Below, one piece after another: positions 52,641 through 61,600 of a stretch of DNA of 64,000 bases (the stretch's first letter is position 1; each line of letters starts with the position of its first letter). The notes under the pieces were generated by a model. That model was given only the letters and a program-made list of their open reading frames with translations, had not been told where the DNA came from and searched no databases. Origin of the DNA: Chloroflexota bacterium (GTDB taxonomy: Bacteria; Chloroflexota; Chloroflexia; Chloroflexales; Herpetosiphonaceae); NCBI GenBank assembly GCA_020161265.1, contig JAIUOC010000011.1, positions 62,001 to 126,000 on the forward strand, read 5' to 3'. The translations under genes were made by a program, and so were the position numbers.

Positions 52641-52823
52641 AGGCTACTATGCTACAATGGCGTTGATTCAAGGCTCATTTTGTGGATTGTGCTTTGCCAA
52701 GCGGCAAAAGAACGGATGCTAGCATCATTGGTCGATACCATCCCAATGATCACAATCCACGATTCAATCAGCTTTGATCAGGCTAAATGGCAATCGCGTT
52801 TTGGCCAATATCGAAATACTTAA
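52641..52823 (+). pseudogene. Decayed copy of the 22310-22711 gene
   Basis: The beginning, CTATGCTACAATGGCGTT at 52647-52664, matches the promoter of the 22310 gene (22241-22258). A short internal block (CGGCAAAAGAACGGATGCT) matches codons near 78-88. The end, from TTGGTCGATACCATCCC at 52729 to CAATATCGA, matches the last 27 codons at roughly 90% identity. The N-terminal coding part and about 15 internal codons are deleted, and no start remains, so it cannot encode the protein. Confidence 0.85.
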
Positions 52824-52852
52824 ATTCTATATTGTGATTGAGAGAGTGTGCT

Positions 52853-53614
52853 ATGACAATGGATCTGATGCAGACTGCCCGACAGGCATTGCATAAACAC
52901 AATTATCCCTTGGCGCAACAGCAATTGATTACGCTTGTGCGGACTAATCCTCAAAATGGCGAAGCATGGTGGCATTTAGCTCAAACGTTTGACGACCCTC
53001 AAAAACGTCAAGATTGTTTGGAGCGTGCTCAGCGTTATGGCTACTCACCGCCAATAGCAATAGCTGAGCCTGAAGTAATTTTGCCATGGGAACAAGCCGA
53101 GGCATGGAATAACCCAATGCCAATCCTCAGTCTCCCAACATCGGTTGCGCCACCACAGCCAAGCAGTTCTGTGGCTGCAAGTCCAAGCTATTCAGCGCCA
53201 AGTACTGCGTATCAATTACCAGCCGCACCACCCAAGCCAACGCTTAAACCAGCCGATCTACATCAAATTGTTAACATTCTTAAAAGTTCTATGTCGCGAG
53301 ATCAGCAAATTCAGTCGGTCATGAGCATGTTTCATTGCACGCTTGAGCATGCCGATATGCTCTTGCAAGGGGTGGTATACCACTACCCCGAACAGTTTCG
53401 CCCAGTTAAGCGCAACCTAAACCGAATACTTCTCGAAGGGGCCAGCGTTCTTTTAGGTGTGATATTAATGCTGATTGCGGGCTTTTTGATTTTCGACCCA
53501 GACCGAACTAATAGCCTTAGATGGCCGATTCGCCTGTTTTTCGTGGGCATCTTTATTACCCTGACCGCATCTTATCGCGTATTTAAGCTGATGTATAACA
53601 CTCCTGAACAGTAG
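52853..53614 (+). CDS. Tetratricopeptide-like protein with two C-terminal membrane helices
   Basis: This 253-residue protein begins with about two TPR-type helices (ALHKHNYPLAQQQLITLVRTNP, GEAWWHLAQTFDDPQKRQ). A Pro/Ser/Ala-rich linker spans about 75-135. A short helical module (DLHQIVNILKSSMSRDQQIQSVMSMF) follows. Two hydrophobic helices (VLLGVILMLIAGFLIF, LFFVGIFITLTASYRVF) near the end anchor it in the membrane. TPR regions mediate protein-protein contacts; the partner is unknown. GAGAG before ATG 52853 supports the start. It lies just downstream of the decayed gene copy. Confidence 0.75.
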   Translation: MTMDLMQTARQALHKHNYPLAQQQLITLVRTNPQNGEAWWHLAQTFDDPQKRQDCLERAQRYGYSPPIAIAEPEVILPWEQAEAWNNPMPILSLPTSVAPPQPSSSVAASPSYSAPSTAYQLPAAPPKPTLKPADLHQIVNILKSSMSRDQQIQSVMSMFHCTLEHADMLLQGVVYHYPEQFRPVKRNLNRILLEGASVLLGVILMLIAGFLIFDPDRTNSLRWPIRLFFVGIFITLTASYRVFKLMYNTPEQ

Positions 53615-53687
53615 TCGTGGCACAGCATTTGCTTTTATAGAATTGTGTAAAAGACAGATGATTCTAGTGATAACAAAGGAGTTAGCA

Positions 53688-53987
53688 ATGAGTAACTTAG
53701 GCGAACGGATCAAAGGTAAGGCTGAAGAAATATATGGCGATGCCAAAGAACGCCTTGGCGATGCCTTAGATAACGAACAAATGCAAGCTGAAGGCCGCGC
53801 CACTGAACTCAAAGGCGAAGCTCGCCAAGAGGCCGCCAAAGCTGCCGAACGTCTCGGTGGTATGGCTGATGAAGCCAAAGGCAACCTCAAACAAGTAGCC
53901 GGCGATTTGTTGAACAACGAACAAATGCAAGCTGAAGGTGTCGCCGAAGAGCTTAAAGGCGAAGCCCGCCGCAAAGCTAATCAATAA
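53688..53987 (+). CDS. CsbD family protein
   Basis: This 99-residue, highly charged protein contains two copies of the CsbD-like module: GERIKGKAEEIYGDAKERLGD followed by EQMQAEGRATELKGEARQEA, and then ADEAKGNLKQVAGDLLNNEQ with EGVAEELKGEARRK. CsbD proteins are abundant small stress proteins, under sigma-B control in Bacillus; their mechanism is unknown. AAAGGAG just before ATG 53688 gives a strong start. A long terminator hairpin follows after 28 bases. Confidence 0.92.
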   Translation: MSNLGERIKGKAEEIYGDAKERLGDALDNEQMQAEGRATELKGEARQEAAKAAERLGGMADEAKGNLKQVAGDLLNNEQMQAEGVAEELKGEARRKANQ

Positions 53988-54015
53988 GCTCTCTACAACT
54001 CCCTAGCAATAGCTC

Positions 54016-54052
54016 GCCTAACGCCACCGATTCATGGTGGCGTTAGGCTTTT
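54016..54052 (+). terminator. Terminator after the CsbD gene
   Basis: GCCTAACGCCACC at 54016-54028 pairs perfectly over 13 bases with GGTGGCGTTAGGC at 54036-54048, followed by TTTT. Confidence 0.92.
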
Positions 54053-54135
54053 ATGGTGATTTTAGCTGTAGTACCCGCCCAAAATGCCCCCATTGTGGCT
54101 CTATCTCAGGTAGAGTAAACAAATGGAGGCATCTT

Positions 54136-55185
54136 ATGTATCGTTCAAGTTCATTCTTAGCCTTACTGATCATCATAATCTTGCTTATGCCAACAGCGTC
54201 ACAAGCAACCACGAGCACCCCAACTCGGCGCTTCATCGATCAGCCTTGGCTGAACCTTTACTACACAAATTTGGTATGGGAAGATGCTGGCAAATGTCGT
54301 GCGATGTTTCGCGTGAAAGCCAGCGATTTGTGCACCCACGGCCCGGATTCGCCTGAGCCACAAATGGCTAAGAGCTGGGCTAATGAATTAATTTATCCTA
54401 ACAATCAAATACATGTGTCAATAGAGCAATCATCCCAACCTTGCCTTGACGATAGTACCAACGATTATCGAACTCAAGTTTTATATGTGCGGGCTAGCGA
54501 TGCCCAAGACAATAGCCCAATCATCGCACCCGTTTTGCGCAAGCATTTATTAGGTGTTGACGAAATTTATAACCAAAGTGCCCAACTCACCAGTGGCCAA
54601 CGCCATATTCGCTGGCAACTCAACCAAGCCTGCCAAATTGACGTGCAGCATGTGGTCATTCCGCCAGTGGCTGATGATGATTTTGGGGCAACGATCAACG
54701 CCGTAGCAGCCCAAGGATTCAATCGAGATGATCGCAAATATCTGATGTTTGTCGAAGCACGATATTACTGTGGGATTGCCACAGTGCAGCATGATACTCA
54801 AGCAAGCAGCGCCAATTTGAATAATCACAGCGTGGCCTATGCGCGGATCGACGCTGGCTGTTGGAATGTTCGCGTGGTTGCCCACGAACATATGCATATG
54901 ATTGGTGGAGTTCAGCCAAGTGCGCCGCATACAACCAATAGCTGGCATTGCACCGATGAATGGGACATTATGTGCTACTCCGATGCGCCGTCGTATCCAG
55001 ATTTAGAAATTGCCTGCCCTGAACATAGCATTCGCGATATTTTCGATTGTGGTAATGATGATTATTTTCATACCAACCCAGCCGCCGATAATTATCTTGC
55101 CAGCAATTGGAATAGCGCCAATAGCCTGTTTTTGAGCCAAAAGAGCCAGTATTGGCGGGTGTATCTGCCAGTTGCCAGCAATTAA
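54136..55185 (+). CDS. Secreted zinc metalloprotease-like protein
   Basis: The 349-residue protein starts with a signal peptide (LLIIIILLMPTASQA). The active-site motif is HEHMHMIGGVQ, followed by SAPHTTNSWHCTDEWDIMCYSD, which looks like the Met-turn region of metzincin-like peptidases in the style HExxHxxGxVQ...DxMCYSD seen in secreted proteins of Actinobacteria. The eleventh position is Gln, not His or Asp, so the third zinc ligand probably comes from the later His in SWHC. Disulfides are likely (many Cys). GGAGG eight bases before ATG 54136 fixes the start. It probably degrades extracellular protein. Confidence 0.8.
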   Translation: MYRSSSFLALLIIIILLMPTASQATTSTPTRRFIDQPWLNLYYTNLVWEDAGKCRAMFRVKASDLCTHGPDSPEPQMAKSWANELIYPNNQIHVSIEQSSQPCLDDSTNDYRTQVLYVRASDAQDNSPIIAPVLRKHLLGVDEIYNQSAQLTSGQRHIRWQLNQACQIDVQHVVIPPVADDDFGATINAVAAQGFNRDDRKYLMFVEARYYCGIATVQHDTQASSANLNNHSVAYARIDAGCWNVRVVAHEHMHMIGGVQPSAPHTTNSWHCTDEWDIMCYSDAPSYPDLEIACPEHSIRDIFDCGNDDYFHTNPAADNYLASNWNSANSLFLSQKSQYWRVYLPVASN

Positions 55186-55337
55186 ACAGGCCGGACTACC
55201 CATGCCAGTCCTTGTTAGAACTAGTAGTAGTACAGTGCTGGTAAGTGCCTTGTAGTGTTAGCGAAATATGCCTTTAGGGCTATAGGCAGTTTGGCGATTA
55301 AGCCGTAGCCTAAGCCTGATTGATTGAATTATGTTGA

Positions 55338-55955
55338 ATGGGCACATGTATGAACACATTGGCTAATGCTGCACTGATTCCCCTGCTGATCGCTGCCAAA
55401 CAAGCCGACCGAGGTGCGTTCGTCCAAATCTATGAGCATTATCGCAATGCCTTGCTGCGCTTTTTCTATGCTCATTGCAGCAGTGCTGATCTGGCTGAGG
55501 AGTTGAGCAGTGAACTTTGGTTGCGAGTGGTGGAGCATCTGCCACACTTCAATTTGCCGCTCGAGCATGCCGATTTGGCCTTTACTGGCTGGCTCTTTCA
55601 AATTGCCCGGCATCTGCTCACCGATGGCTATCGCCAACGCCAGCGCCAAGCCTATGAACCACTCAACGAGGCAACCGCGCTGGCCAACTCTGATCCAACT
55701 GCAATTAGTGAGTTGCACGCAATTCAAGCATCGTTAGTCCATGCTTTAGCCGCACTCACGCCCGATCAACGCGAAGTGGTATATCTACGCTTTTTTGCCC
55801 ATTACACCAGTGCCCAAGTCGCTGCCTATACTGGCCGAACGGAATATGCGGTTAAATCGTTGCAATATCGTGCCCTGCATACCCTTGCTCGCTCAACCGA
55901 ACTTCGGCAATGGTATCTTGGTGAAAAAGAGCCGTTGTTTAAATTTAGCCTGTAA
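55338..55955 (+). CDS. ECF-type RNA polymerase sigma factor
   Basis: This 205-residue protein has sigma region 2 at about 15-95 (RGAFVQIYEHYRNALLRFFY, LWLRVVEHL, GWLFQIARHLLTDGYRQRQRQ) and region 4 at about 130-190 (LTPDQREVVYLRFFAHYTSAQVAAYTG, AVKSLQYRALHTL). It lacks regions 1 and 3, as expected of the ECF group. ATG 55338 and ATG 55350 are both in frame, and neither has a clear ribosome-binding site. The two TRTP-repeat envelope proteins follow downstream on the same strand; it may control them, but no anti-sigma gene is seen. Confidence 0.9.
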   Translation: MGTCMNTLANAALIPLLIAAKQADRGAFVQIYEHYRNALLRFFYAHCSSADLAEELSSELWLRVVEHLPHFNLPLEHADLAFTGWLFQIARHLLTDGYRQRQRQAYEPLNEATALANSDPTAISELHAIQASLVHALAALTPDQREVVYLRFFAHYTSAQVAAYTGRTEYAVKSLQYRALHTLARSTELRQWYLGEKEPLFKFSL

Positions 55956-56057
55956 TGAAAACCTTTCCAATACAGGACTAATGGTCTATCAGCAAGCCAT
56001 AGCGAAAAAGCACTCCTCACGTTTTACCTAGCAGAATCGCAACAGAAGGAGCCACCC

Positions 56058-56588
56058 ATGTCAGCAAAACCAACCAACGAATGGCGTTTCAAAATCTTGC
56101 TCGCCAGCCTTGTAATCATTTTTATGTTTGCAGGGTTGAGCCAAGCCAGCGGCAAAACCAGCTCCCTAGACCATGGTGTCGATAATCCATACCCAATGCC
56201 AACCCGGACTCGCGTGCCGTTTGTAACTCGTACACCCCGCCCAACTCATGTGCCAATTACCCGCACACCAAAACCAACCCGTGTGCCGATTACCCGCACG
56301 CCCGAGGCTACCCGTACACCTTGGCCTACTCCACTTGCTACTCGAACTCCATTGGCAACGCGCACGCCCGAAGCTACCCGCTTGCCAATTACCCGCACAC
56401 CCGAAGCAACCCGCACCCCTTGGCCTACCCGCACACCTGAAGCTACCCGTGTGCCGATCACCCGCACACCTGAGTCTACCCGCACCCCTTGGCCTACCCC
56501 ACTTGCTACTCGAACTCCATTGGCAACACGCACCCCTTGGCCTACTCGCACCCCTGAAGCAACAAAAACGCCAACTCCAACACTTTAG
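56058..56588 (+). CDS. Surface protein with TRTP-type repeats
   Basis: This 176-residue protein has an N-terminal hydrophobic segment ([16 protein letters not shown], possible signal peptide or anchor). The rest is a low-complexity array of TRTP, such as [13 protein letters not shown] and [13 protein letters not shown]. Such Thr/Pro-rich strings are likely extended and could be O-glycosylated by the GT-C enzymes elsewhere in the window; that is inference. AAGGAG before ATG 56058 supports the start. The next gene has a similar array. It follows the ECF sigma gene and ends at a hairpin terminator. Confidence 0.8.
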   Translation: MSAKPTNEWRFKILLASLVIIFMFAGLSQASGKTSSLDHGVDNPYPMPTRTRVPFVTRTPRPTHVPITRTPKPTRVPITRTPEATRTPWPTPLATRTPLATRTPEATRLPITRTPEATRTPWPTRTPEATRVPITRTPESTRTPWPTPLATRTPLATRTPWPTRTPEATKTPTPTL

Positions 56589-56595
56589 AAATTAT

Positions 56596-56630
56596 AAAGC
56601 AGTCAGATCAATCTGAAATCTGGCTGCTTT
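56596..56630 (+). terminator. Terminator after the first TRTP-repeat gene
   Basis: AAAGCAGTCAGAT at 56596-56608 pairs with ATCTGGCTGCTTT at 56618-56630, one GU pair included. Confidence 0.85.
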
Positions 56631-56797
56631 ATTCTAAAAATAGTACTAAAGATTAAATAAGTGTTTTCGATTTTTGTACGAGTGGTAATAATTAAATATG
56701 GCAAATATAGGATTAAAGAACCACTCAATCTCCATATCGATTAATTGAATACTTCGTTTCTCTCAATAGCAATACTATTTTGGTGAAGGAGTATTCA

Positions 56798-57574
56798 ATG
56801 TTCAATCTTCGATCGATTTCAAGCAAGCAATTAACGCTATTCGTAAGCAGTCTAGGATTATTGTTAATCGCAGGTTGTAGCCAAACAACCCAACAAACTC
56901 AAAATTCCAGCAACTATCCAGGACCACAAGCTACAGCAACTGCTTTGATCGCTTCAGCCACTCGCACGCCGCGCCCAGAACCAACCAAAACCAAAACTGC
57001 CACTGCGGTAGCCACGCCTACGCGTCCAGCCGCCTATCCTCAGCCGACTAAAACAATGGTGGTCGTTGCGACCCGTACCCCACGGCCTGAACCAACCAAA
57101 ATCGCCTCACCCGTGCCAGTAACTCCAAGCCAAACCTTGGTTGCAACCCGCACGCCGCGACCAGAACCAACATTAACGCCACGCCCAGCACCAACCGCAA
57201 CCAACATCTCGCCAGTCAATCCTTATCCTCAGCCAACTACTGGTACACAACCAACGCTTGTAATTCAGCCAACAGCTAGCGTTCAACCAACAACTGGAAC
57301 GCAACCAGAACCAACCCGCACGCCACGGCCAGAACCGACGGCGAATCCCTATCCACAGCCACAACCAACCCGCACGCCACGGCCAGAACCGACGGCGAAT
57401 CCCTATCCACAGCCACAACCAACCCGCACACCACGGCCAGAACCGACGGCCAATCCCTATCCACAGCCGCAGCCAACCCGCACACCGCAGCCGCAACCGA
57501 CGGCCAACCCCTATCCACAGCCACAACCAACCCGCACGCCCCGACCCGAACCAACTCAGCATCCCTATCCATAG
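56798..57574 (+). CDS. Lipoprotein with Pro/Thr-rich tandem repeats
   Basis: The 258-residue protein has a lipoprotein signal, LLLIAGCSQTT, with the lipidated Cys near residue 27. The mature chain is built from ATRTPRPEPT units and, near the end, an almost perfect 18-residue repeat (TRTPRPEPTANPYPQPQP) encoded by 54-base copies. It is probably anchored in a membrane and extended into the envelope. AAGGAG before ATG 56798 supports the start. A perfect palindromic terminator follows. Confidence 0.85.
   Translation: MFNLRSISSKQLTLFVSSLGLLLIAGCSQTTQQTQNSSNYPGPQATATALIASATRTPRPEPTKTKTATAVATPTRPAAYPQPTKTMVVVATRTPRPEPTKIASPVPVTPSQTLVATRTPRPEPTLTPRPAPTATNISPVNPYPQPTTGTQPTLVIQPTASVQPTTGTQPEPTRTPRPEPTANPYPQPQPTRTPRPEPTANPYPQPQPTRTPRPEPTANPYPQPQPTRTPQPQPTANPYPQPQPTRTPRPEPTQHPYP
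57311..57565 (+). repeat. 54-base tandem repeat inside the lipoprotein gene
   Basis: Copies start at 57311, 57365, 57419, 57473 and 57527, each 54 bases, the last incomplete. Each encodes 18 residues in frame, and the first two are nearly identical at the DNA level, so copy number can change without a frameshift. Confidence 0.92.
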
Positions 57575-57589
57575 GCTAAAATGCAACAA

Positions 57590-57611
57590 GGGCGATCGAA
57601 TTCGATCGCCC
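57590..57611. terminator. Palindromic terminator after the lipoprotein gene
   Basis: GGGCGATCGAA at 57590-57600 is the exact reverse complement of TTCGATCGCCC at 57601-57611, followed by CTGCCTTTT. It can serve both convergent genes. Confidence 0.75.
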
Positions 57612-57631
57612 CTGCCTTTTAGGTTAATGGG

Positions 57632-58603
57632 TTATTTGTCTAGGTTGTCTTCGGTCATCCAAGACCAAGTTTTTGATTCTTCAACTAAGTCTCGTGCTTT
57701 AAGCCGATCTTCCATTTCCCAAATTTTTGATAAATTATCCATATTATTTAAAAAATATTCGCCTACATCTGTAATAGTATTATTTTCGTCCTCATCACGT
57801 TCAATATAACTGAGTCCATATAATTTCAGTAAATAGGTCTTAACAAAAATAGACTCATCAATCGTTGATAAGGGATGCTCTTGTTGAAAACGAGAATATA
57901 GTTCCTTTGATTTCATTGGTTTCTTTTCAAGATCCATCAGAATACTAAATAAACCAACTGTGTCAATTGCTGTTTTAATAAAAGGAAGCGTATTAAAGTA
58001 ATTATCTCGATTGGGGTTAATAGAAATAGTTGGTGGGACTTGAACAAATTCACGATAATCATTGCGTTGTGATATCAAATATTGAACAGTGGATCGTGAA
58101 GTTAATTGAACCATCGATGTTAGTGCCAAACTGATCGAATTTGTGCCACCTGTAAGATTACACCAGATTTCCTTACCTTGTTTATGTGGCGGGGCAAAGC
58201 GATAAGTAACATCAATAATTCGATTAAAGCATTCTTGAAAATTATCAATATCTAATTCACACCAAAATACTTTACGTCCCTCTTGTTGATCATAACTACG
58301 CCAGACATTTTTTAGTTGTTGGTTAATCTCATCGCGTACATATGATGGATTTTTATTTCCAATATACGAATACGCTTTTTTCTGGCGATTAATAACCTCT
58401 GAGCTTGAAAATAAAACTAATGCTTCAATACTACCTGAGTTTTGTTCCGAGTGGTTATGACCACCACTATTTTTAAACAAACGTTGGATCGATTCTAATC
58501 GATTCGGTTTTCTATTCAGTTCTAAAGCTTTTTCAATATAATCAACGGCACAAGTTACTACTCCAACCGAAAATCCTACACCCATAAAATGATAAACACC
58601 CAT
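57632..58603 (-). CDS. Orphan CARF-domain protein with C-terminal winged helix
   Basis: The 323-residue protein begins MGVYHFMGVGFSVGVVTCAVDYI and contains WCNLTGGTNSISLAL, the NxTGGT motif typical of CARF (CRISPR-associated Rossmann fold) domains that bind cyclic oligoadenylate from type III CRISPR systems. Residues about 225-300 form a winged helix (KSKELYSRFQQEH, VKTYLLKLYGLSYIE). I see no HEPN, nuclease or protease motif. There is no CRISPR array or cas gene in the window. Its base composition is clearly more AT-rich than neighbours, suggesting transfer. GGAGG six bases before ATG 58603 fixes the start. Confidence 0.8.
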   Translation of the reverse strand: MGVYHFMGVGFSVGVVTCAVDYIEKALELNRKPNRLESIQRLFKNSGGHNHSEQNSGSIEALVLFSSSEVINRQKKAYSYIGNKNPSYVRDEINQQLKNVWRSYDQQEGRKVFWCELDIDNFQECFNRIIDVTYRFAPPHKQGKEIWCNLTGGTNSISLALTSMVQLTSRSTVQYLISQRNDYREFVQVPPTISINPNRDNYFNTLPFIKTAIDTVGLFSILMDLEKKPMKSKELYSRFQQEHPLSTIDESIFVKTYLLKLYGLSYIERDEDENNTITDVGEYFLNNMDNLSKIWEMEDRLKARDLVEESKTWSWMTEDNLDK

Positions 58604-58635
58604 TCGACCCTCCAAATACGCTAATTGGTTGGTTT

Positions 58636-61600
58636 TTAGAGTTGTTCGAGCACTGCGCTCTCTTGGCCGAGCATTGAGTAGAGGTTGCTCAATAAGCCCT
58701 CTTGGGGATTGATGCGATAGCTTGGTTCTAACATCACTTGGCCCATTGGATTGGGCAAATAGATCGTAATTGGCTGGTCGCCTTCATAGCCGCGCAACAC
58801 CCGATCAATCTCTTGCATGCGCCGAATATCAGTTTCGGTGTTGCCTGAGCGTGGCAAATAAATGTGGAGATGATAACGCGGCCCGCTGGCGATCGCCACG
58901 TTACTGCTATCCTCAGGCGCTACAGTTGGCGCAACACTAACTTTACGTCGTGGTCGTGGCACAATTGTAACGGCGGCGGGGGCGGCTTCGGCGTGGCCAT
59001 TGCCATTGCTATGATTGCCGTTGCCATTGGAATAATGCCCGTTGCCATTGCCATTACTTGCAGCATAGCCATTGCCATTCGCTGGGGCTGAATTAACGCT
59101 GGGTGTGCTCATAGTTGGACGTACCTCAACATACACATCTTCATGGAATGGTTCCTCAGGCATTGGTGCGCCATCATCAAGATATTCGGGCATGGCCTCG
59201 ACAGCGCCGACCGAACGCCGCACCGCTACCGTCGCCGCAGGTGCAGCTTTGTTGGTTGTTTGTTCAACTTTGAAAGCTGTGACCGATTCAAGCATCAATT
59301 GCATTTCATCGCGGCGATTGTCAACTTTGGCCGTAATTTGCACGATTGCATCATCAACCAGCAGCTCGGCATATTGCTCCAAGGTGCGCGGGAAGGCCAC
59401 AAATTCAATTTCGCCCTCAAGATCCTCGACCTTGCCCACCAGCATCGAATCGCCTTTTTTGGTTTGGATGCGCTTGGTATTGTTAATCATACCAATCAGG
59501 CGGATGGTTGTACCAATGTGCTTTTTATCGATCATGCCAAGGCTAATCCGACCTGGATCGTGTGGAGCATTCTCAAGCGCTTGGGCCATGGGATGCTCAG
59601 AAATATACATCCCCAACAGCTCTTTTTCCCAATTCAGCAATTCGCGCTGCATTTCGAGGCCAGTTGCAGCTGGCGGAAAGGGAATTGGTGAGATCGTCGG
59701 AGTGCTCGTTTGTTCGCCACCACCCAGCATATCAAACAGGCTATTTTGGCCTGCTTCACGGGCTTTTTGGGTTTCATGGCCGGCGCTAATCGCCCGATCA
59801 AGGATTGCTAGTTTTTGGTGACGGGTACCAGGCAACGAATCCATCGCGCCACATTTGACCAAACTTTCCATCACCCGCTTATTAAGCACACCGCGATCGA
59901 CCCGCGCACAAAAATCTTCGATGCTGCTGAATGGGCCGCTTTCGTCGCGAACTTTCAAAATGGCCTGAATCGGGCCAACCCCTACGTTGCGAATTGCACT
60001 TAAGCCAAAGCGAATCCCGCGCTTGTATTTGATGCCTTCAGGCAATTCGCCTGCAATATCAACAATCGTAAAGCCTTCTTTGCTACCATTGACATCAGGC
60101 GGCGAAACGGCCACGCCCAAGCGCGAGGCTTCGGCAACGCTCTTGGCCACTTCATCGATCTCGCCCGAAGCTGCCGAGAGCGTGGCAGTCATATATTCGG
60201 TTGGATAATTGTTTTTGAGCCAAGCCGTTTGATATGAGAGCAGACCGTAAAGCGTCGAGTGCGGACGGTTGAATGAATAGCCCGCAAATGGCAGAATCAA
60301 TTCCCACAATTCGTCGGCTTGAGCTTGGGTTAGCCCTTTGCGTAAACACCCTTCCTTGAACCGCACCGAGTTTTCCGCCATCAACTCTTTGTTTTTCTTG
60401 CTGATGGCCTTAATCACGATATAGGCTTCACCAAGCGTATATTCGGCAACTGCTTGGAGCAATTGCATAATTTGCTCTTGATAAACGATAACCCCGTAGG
60501 TATCTTCAAGAATTGGCTTGAGAATCGGGTGAATATATTTAATCGCGTGAGGATTATTTTTGTTATGAATGTAGACAGGAATTTGTTCCAGCGGGCCTGG
60601 TCGATACAGCGCCACCATACCGTACAAATCATCAACCCGCGTAGGCTTGAGCTGTACGAGATAACGGGTCATGCCTGCCGATTCAAGCTGGAAGACATCG
60701 ACAGTTTCGCCACGGCCTAGGGCTTCAAAGGTTTTCTTATCTTCGAGTGGAATATCCGAGAGCCACATTTTTTGGCCAGTGGTTTGCTCGATTAGTTGCA
60801 AAGCCTCGGCGGCGACCGATAGGTTGGTCAAGCCCAAAATATCCATTTTGAGCAAGCCCATTTTCGCCAAGGTCGGGCCTTCAAAAGCCGCCATCACGGC
60901 GTGTTCATCTTTGGTGGTACGCTGCAATGGCACCATGTTTTCGAGCGGATGCCGACTAACTACAATCCCACAGGCATGGGTGCCGACGCTCTTCATCCGC
61001 CCTTCAACTTTGCGTGCCCAATCCATCAATTCGCGCAACTTGGGGTCAGTATCGTAAATTTGCTTCAGTTCGGGTACTTTATCCAGCGATTTGGCAATAG
61101 TCATGCCCACAGGCAAGGTTGGAATTAATTTGGCAACCCGATCAACCTCGCTGAGCGGAATATCAAGCACCCGACCCATATCGCGCAAGGCTGCTTTGGC
61201 TCCCAGCGTTCCATAGGTGATAATTTGAGCGACATTTTCACGGCCATATTTGGTCGCAATATAATCGAGAATTTCGCCACGCCGAGCATCGGCAAAGTCG
61301 GTATCGATATCGGGCATCTCCAAGCGTTCGGGCGAGAGAAAGCGCTCAAACAGCAGCTTGTTCTGCACCGGATCAACATCGGTGATACCTAAGCAATAGA
61401 GCACCAACGAAGCGCCCGCCGAACCCCGGGGCAGACATGGAATCCCATTTGAGCGGGCAAATTTAACGTAATCCCAAACGATCAACATATAATCGGGGAA
61501 CCCAGTTTGATTGATTACGTCAAGTTCATAGCTGAGCCGCTGCACATATTCCTCAGTGGGATTGCCATTGCAGCGCTTGATCAAACCTTCTTCACAAATC

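Noticed and set aside
57311-57565. 54-base repeats as CRISPR or IS ends
   Set aside because: Copies abut directly and stay in the reading frame of a lipoprotein gene; this is a coding minisatellite.
56246-57589. Long open frames on the minus strand opposite the TRTP-repeat genes
   Set aside because: They are antisense mirrors of repetitive codons (VRVASGV and WLWLWIG types) with no ribosome-binding site; composition alone keeps them open.
57632-58603. CRISPR-Cas locus
   Set aside because: Only one CARF protein is present; no cas genes or repeat-spacer array in the window.
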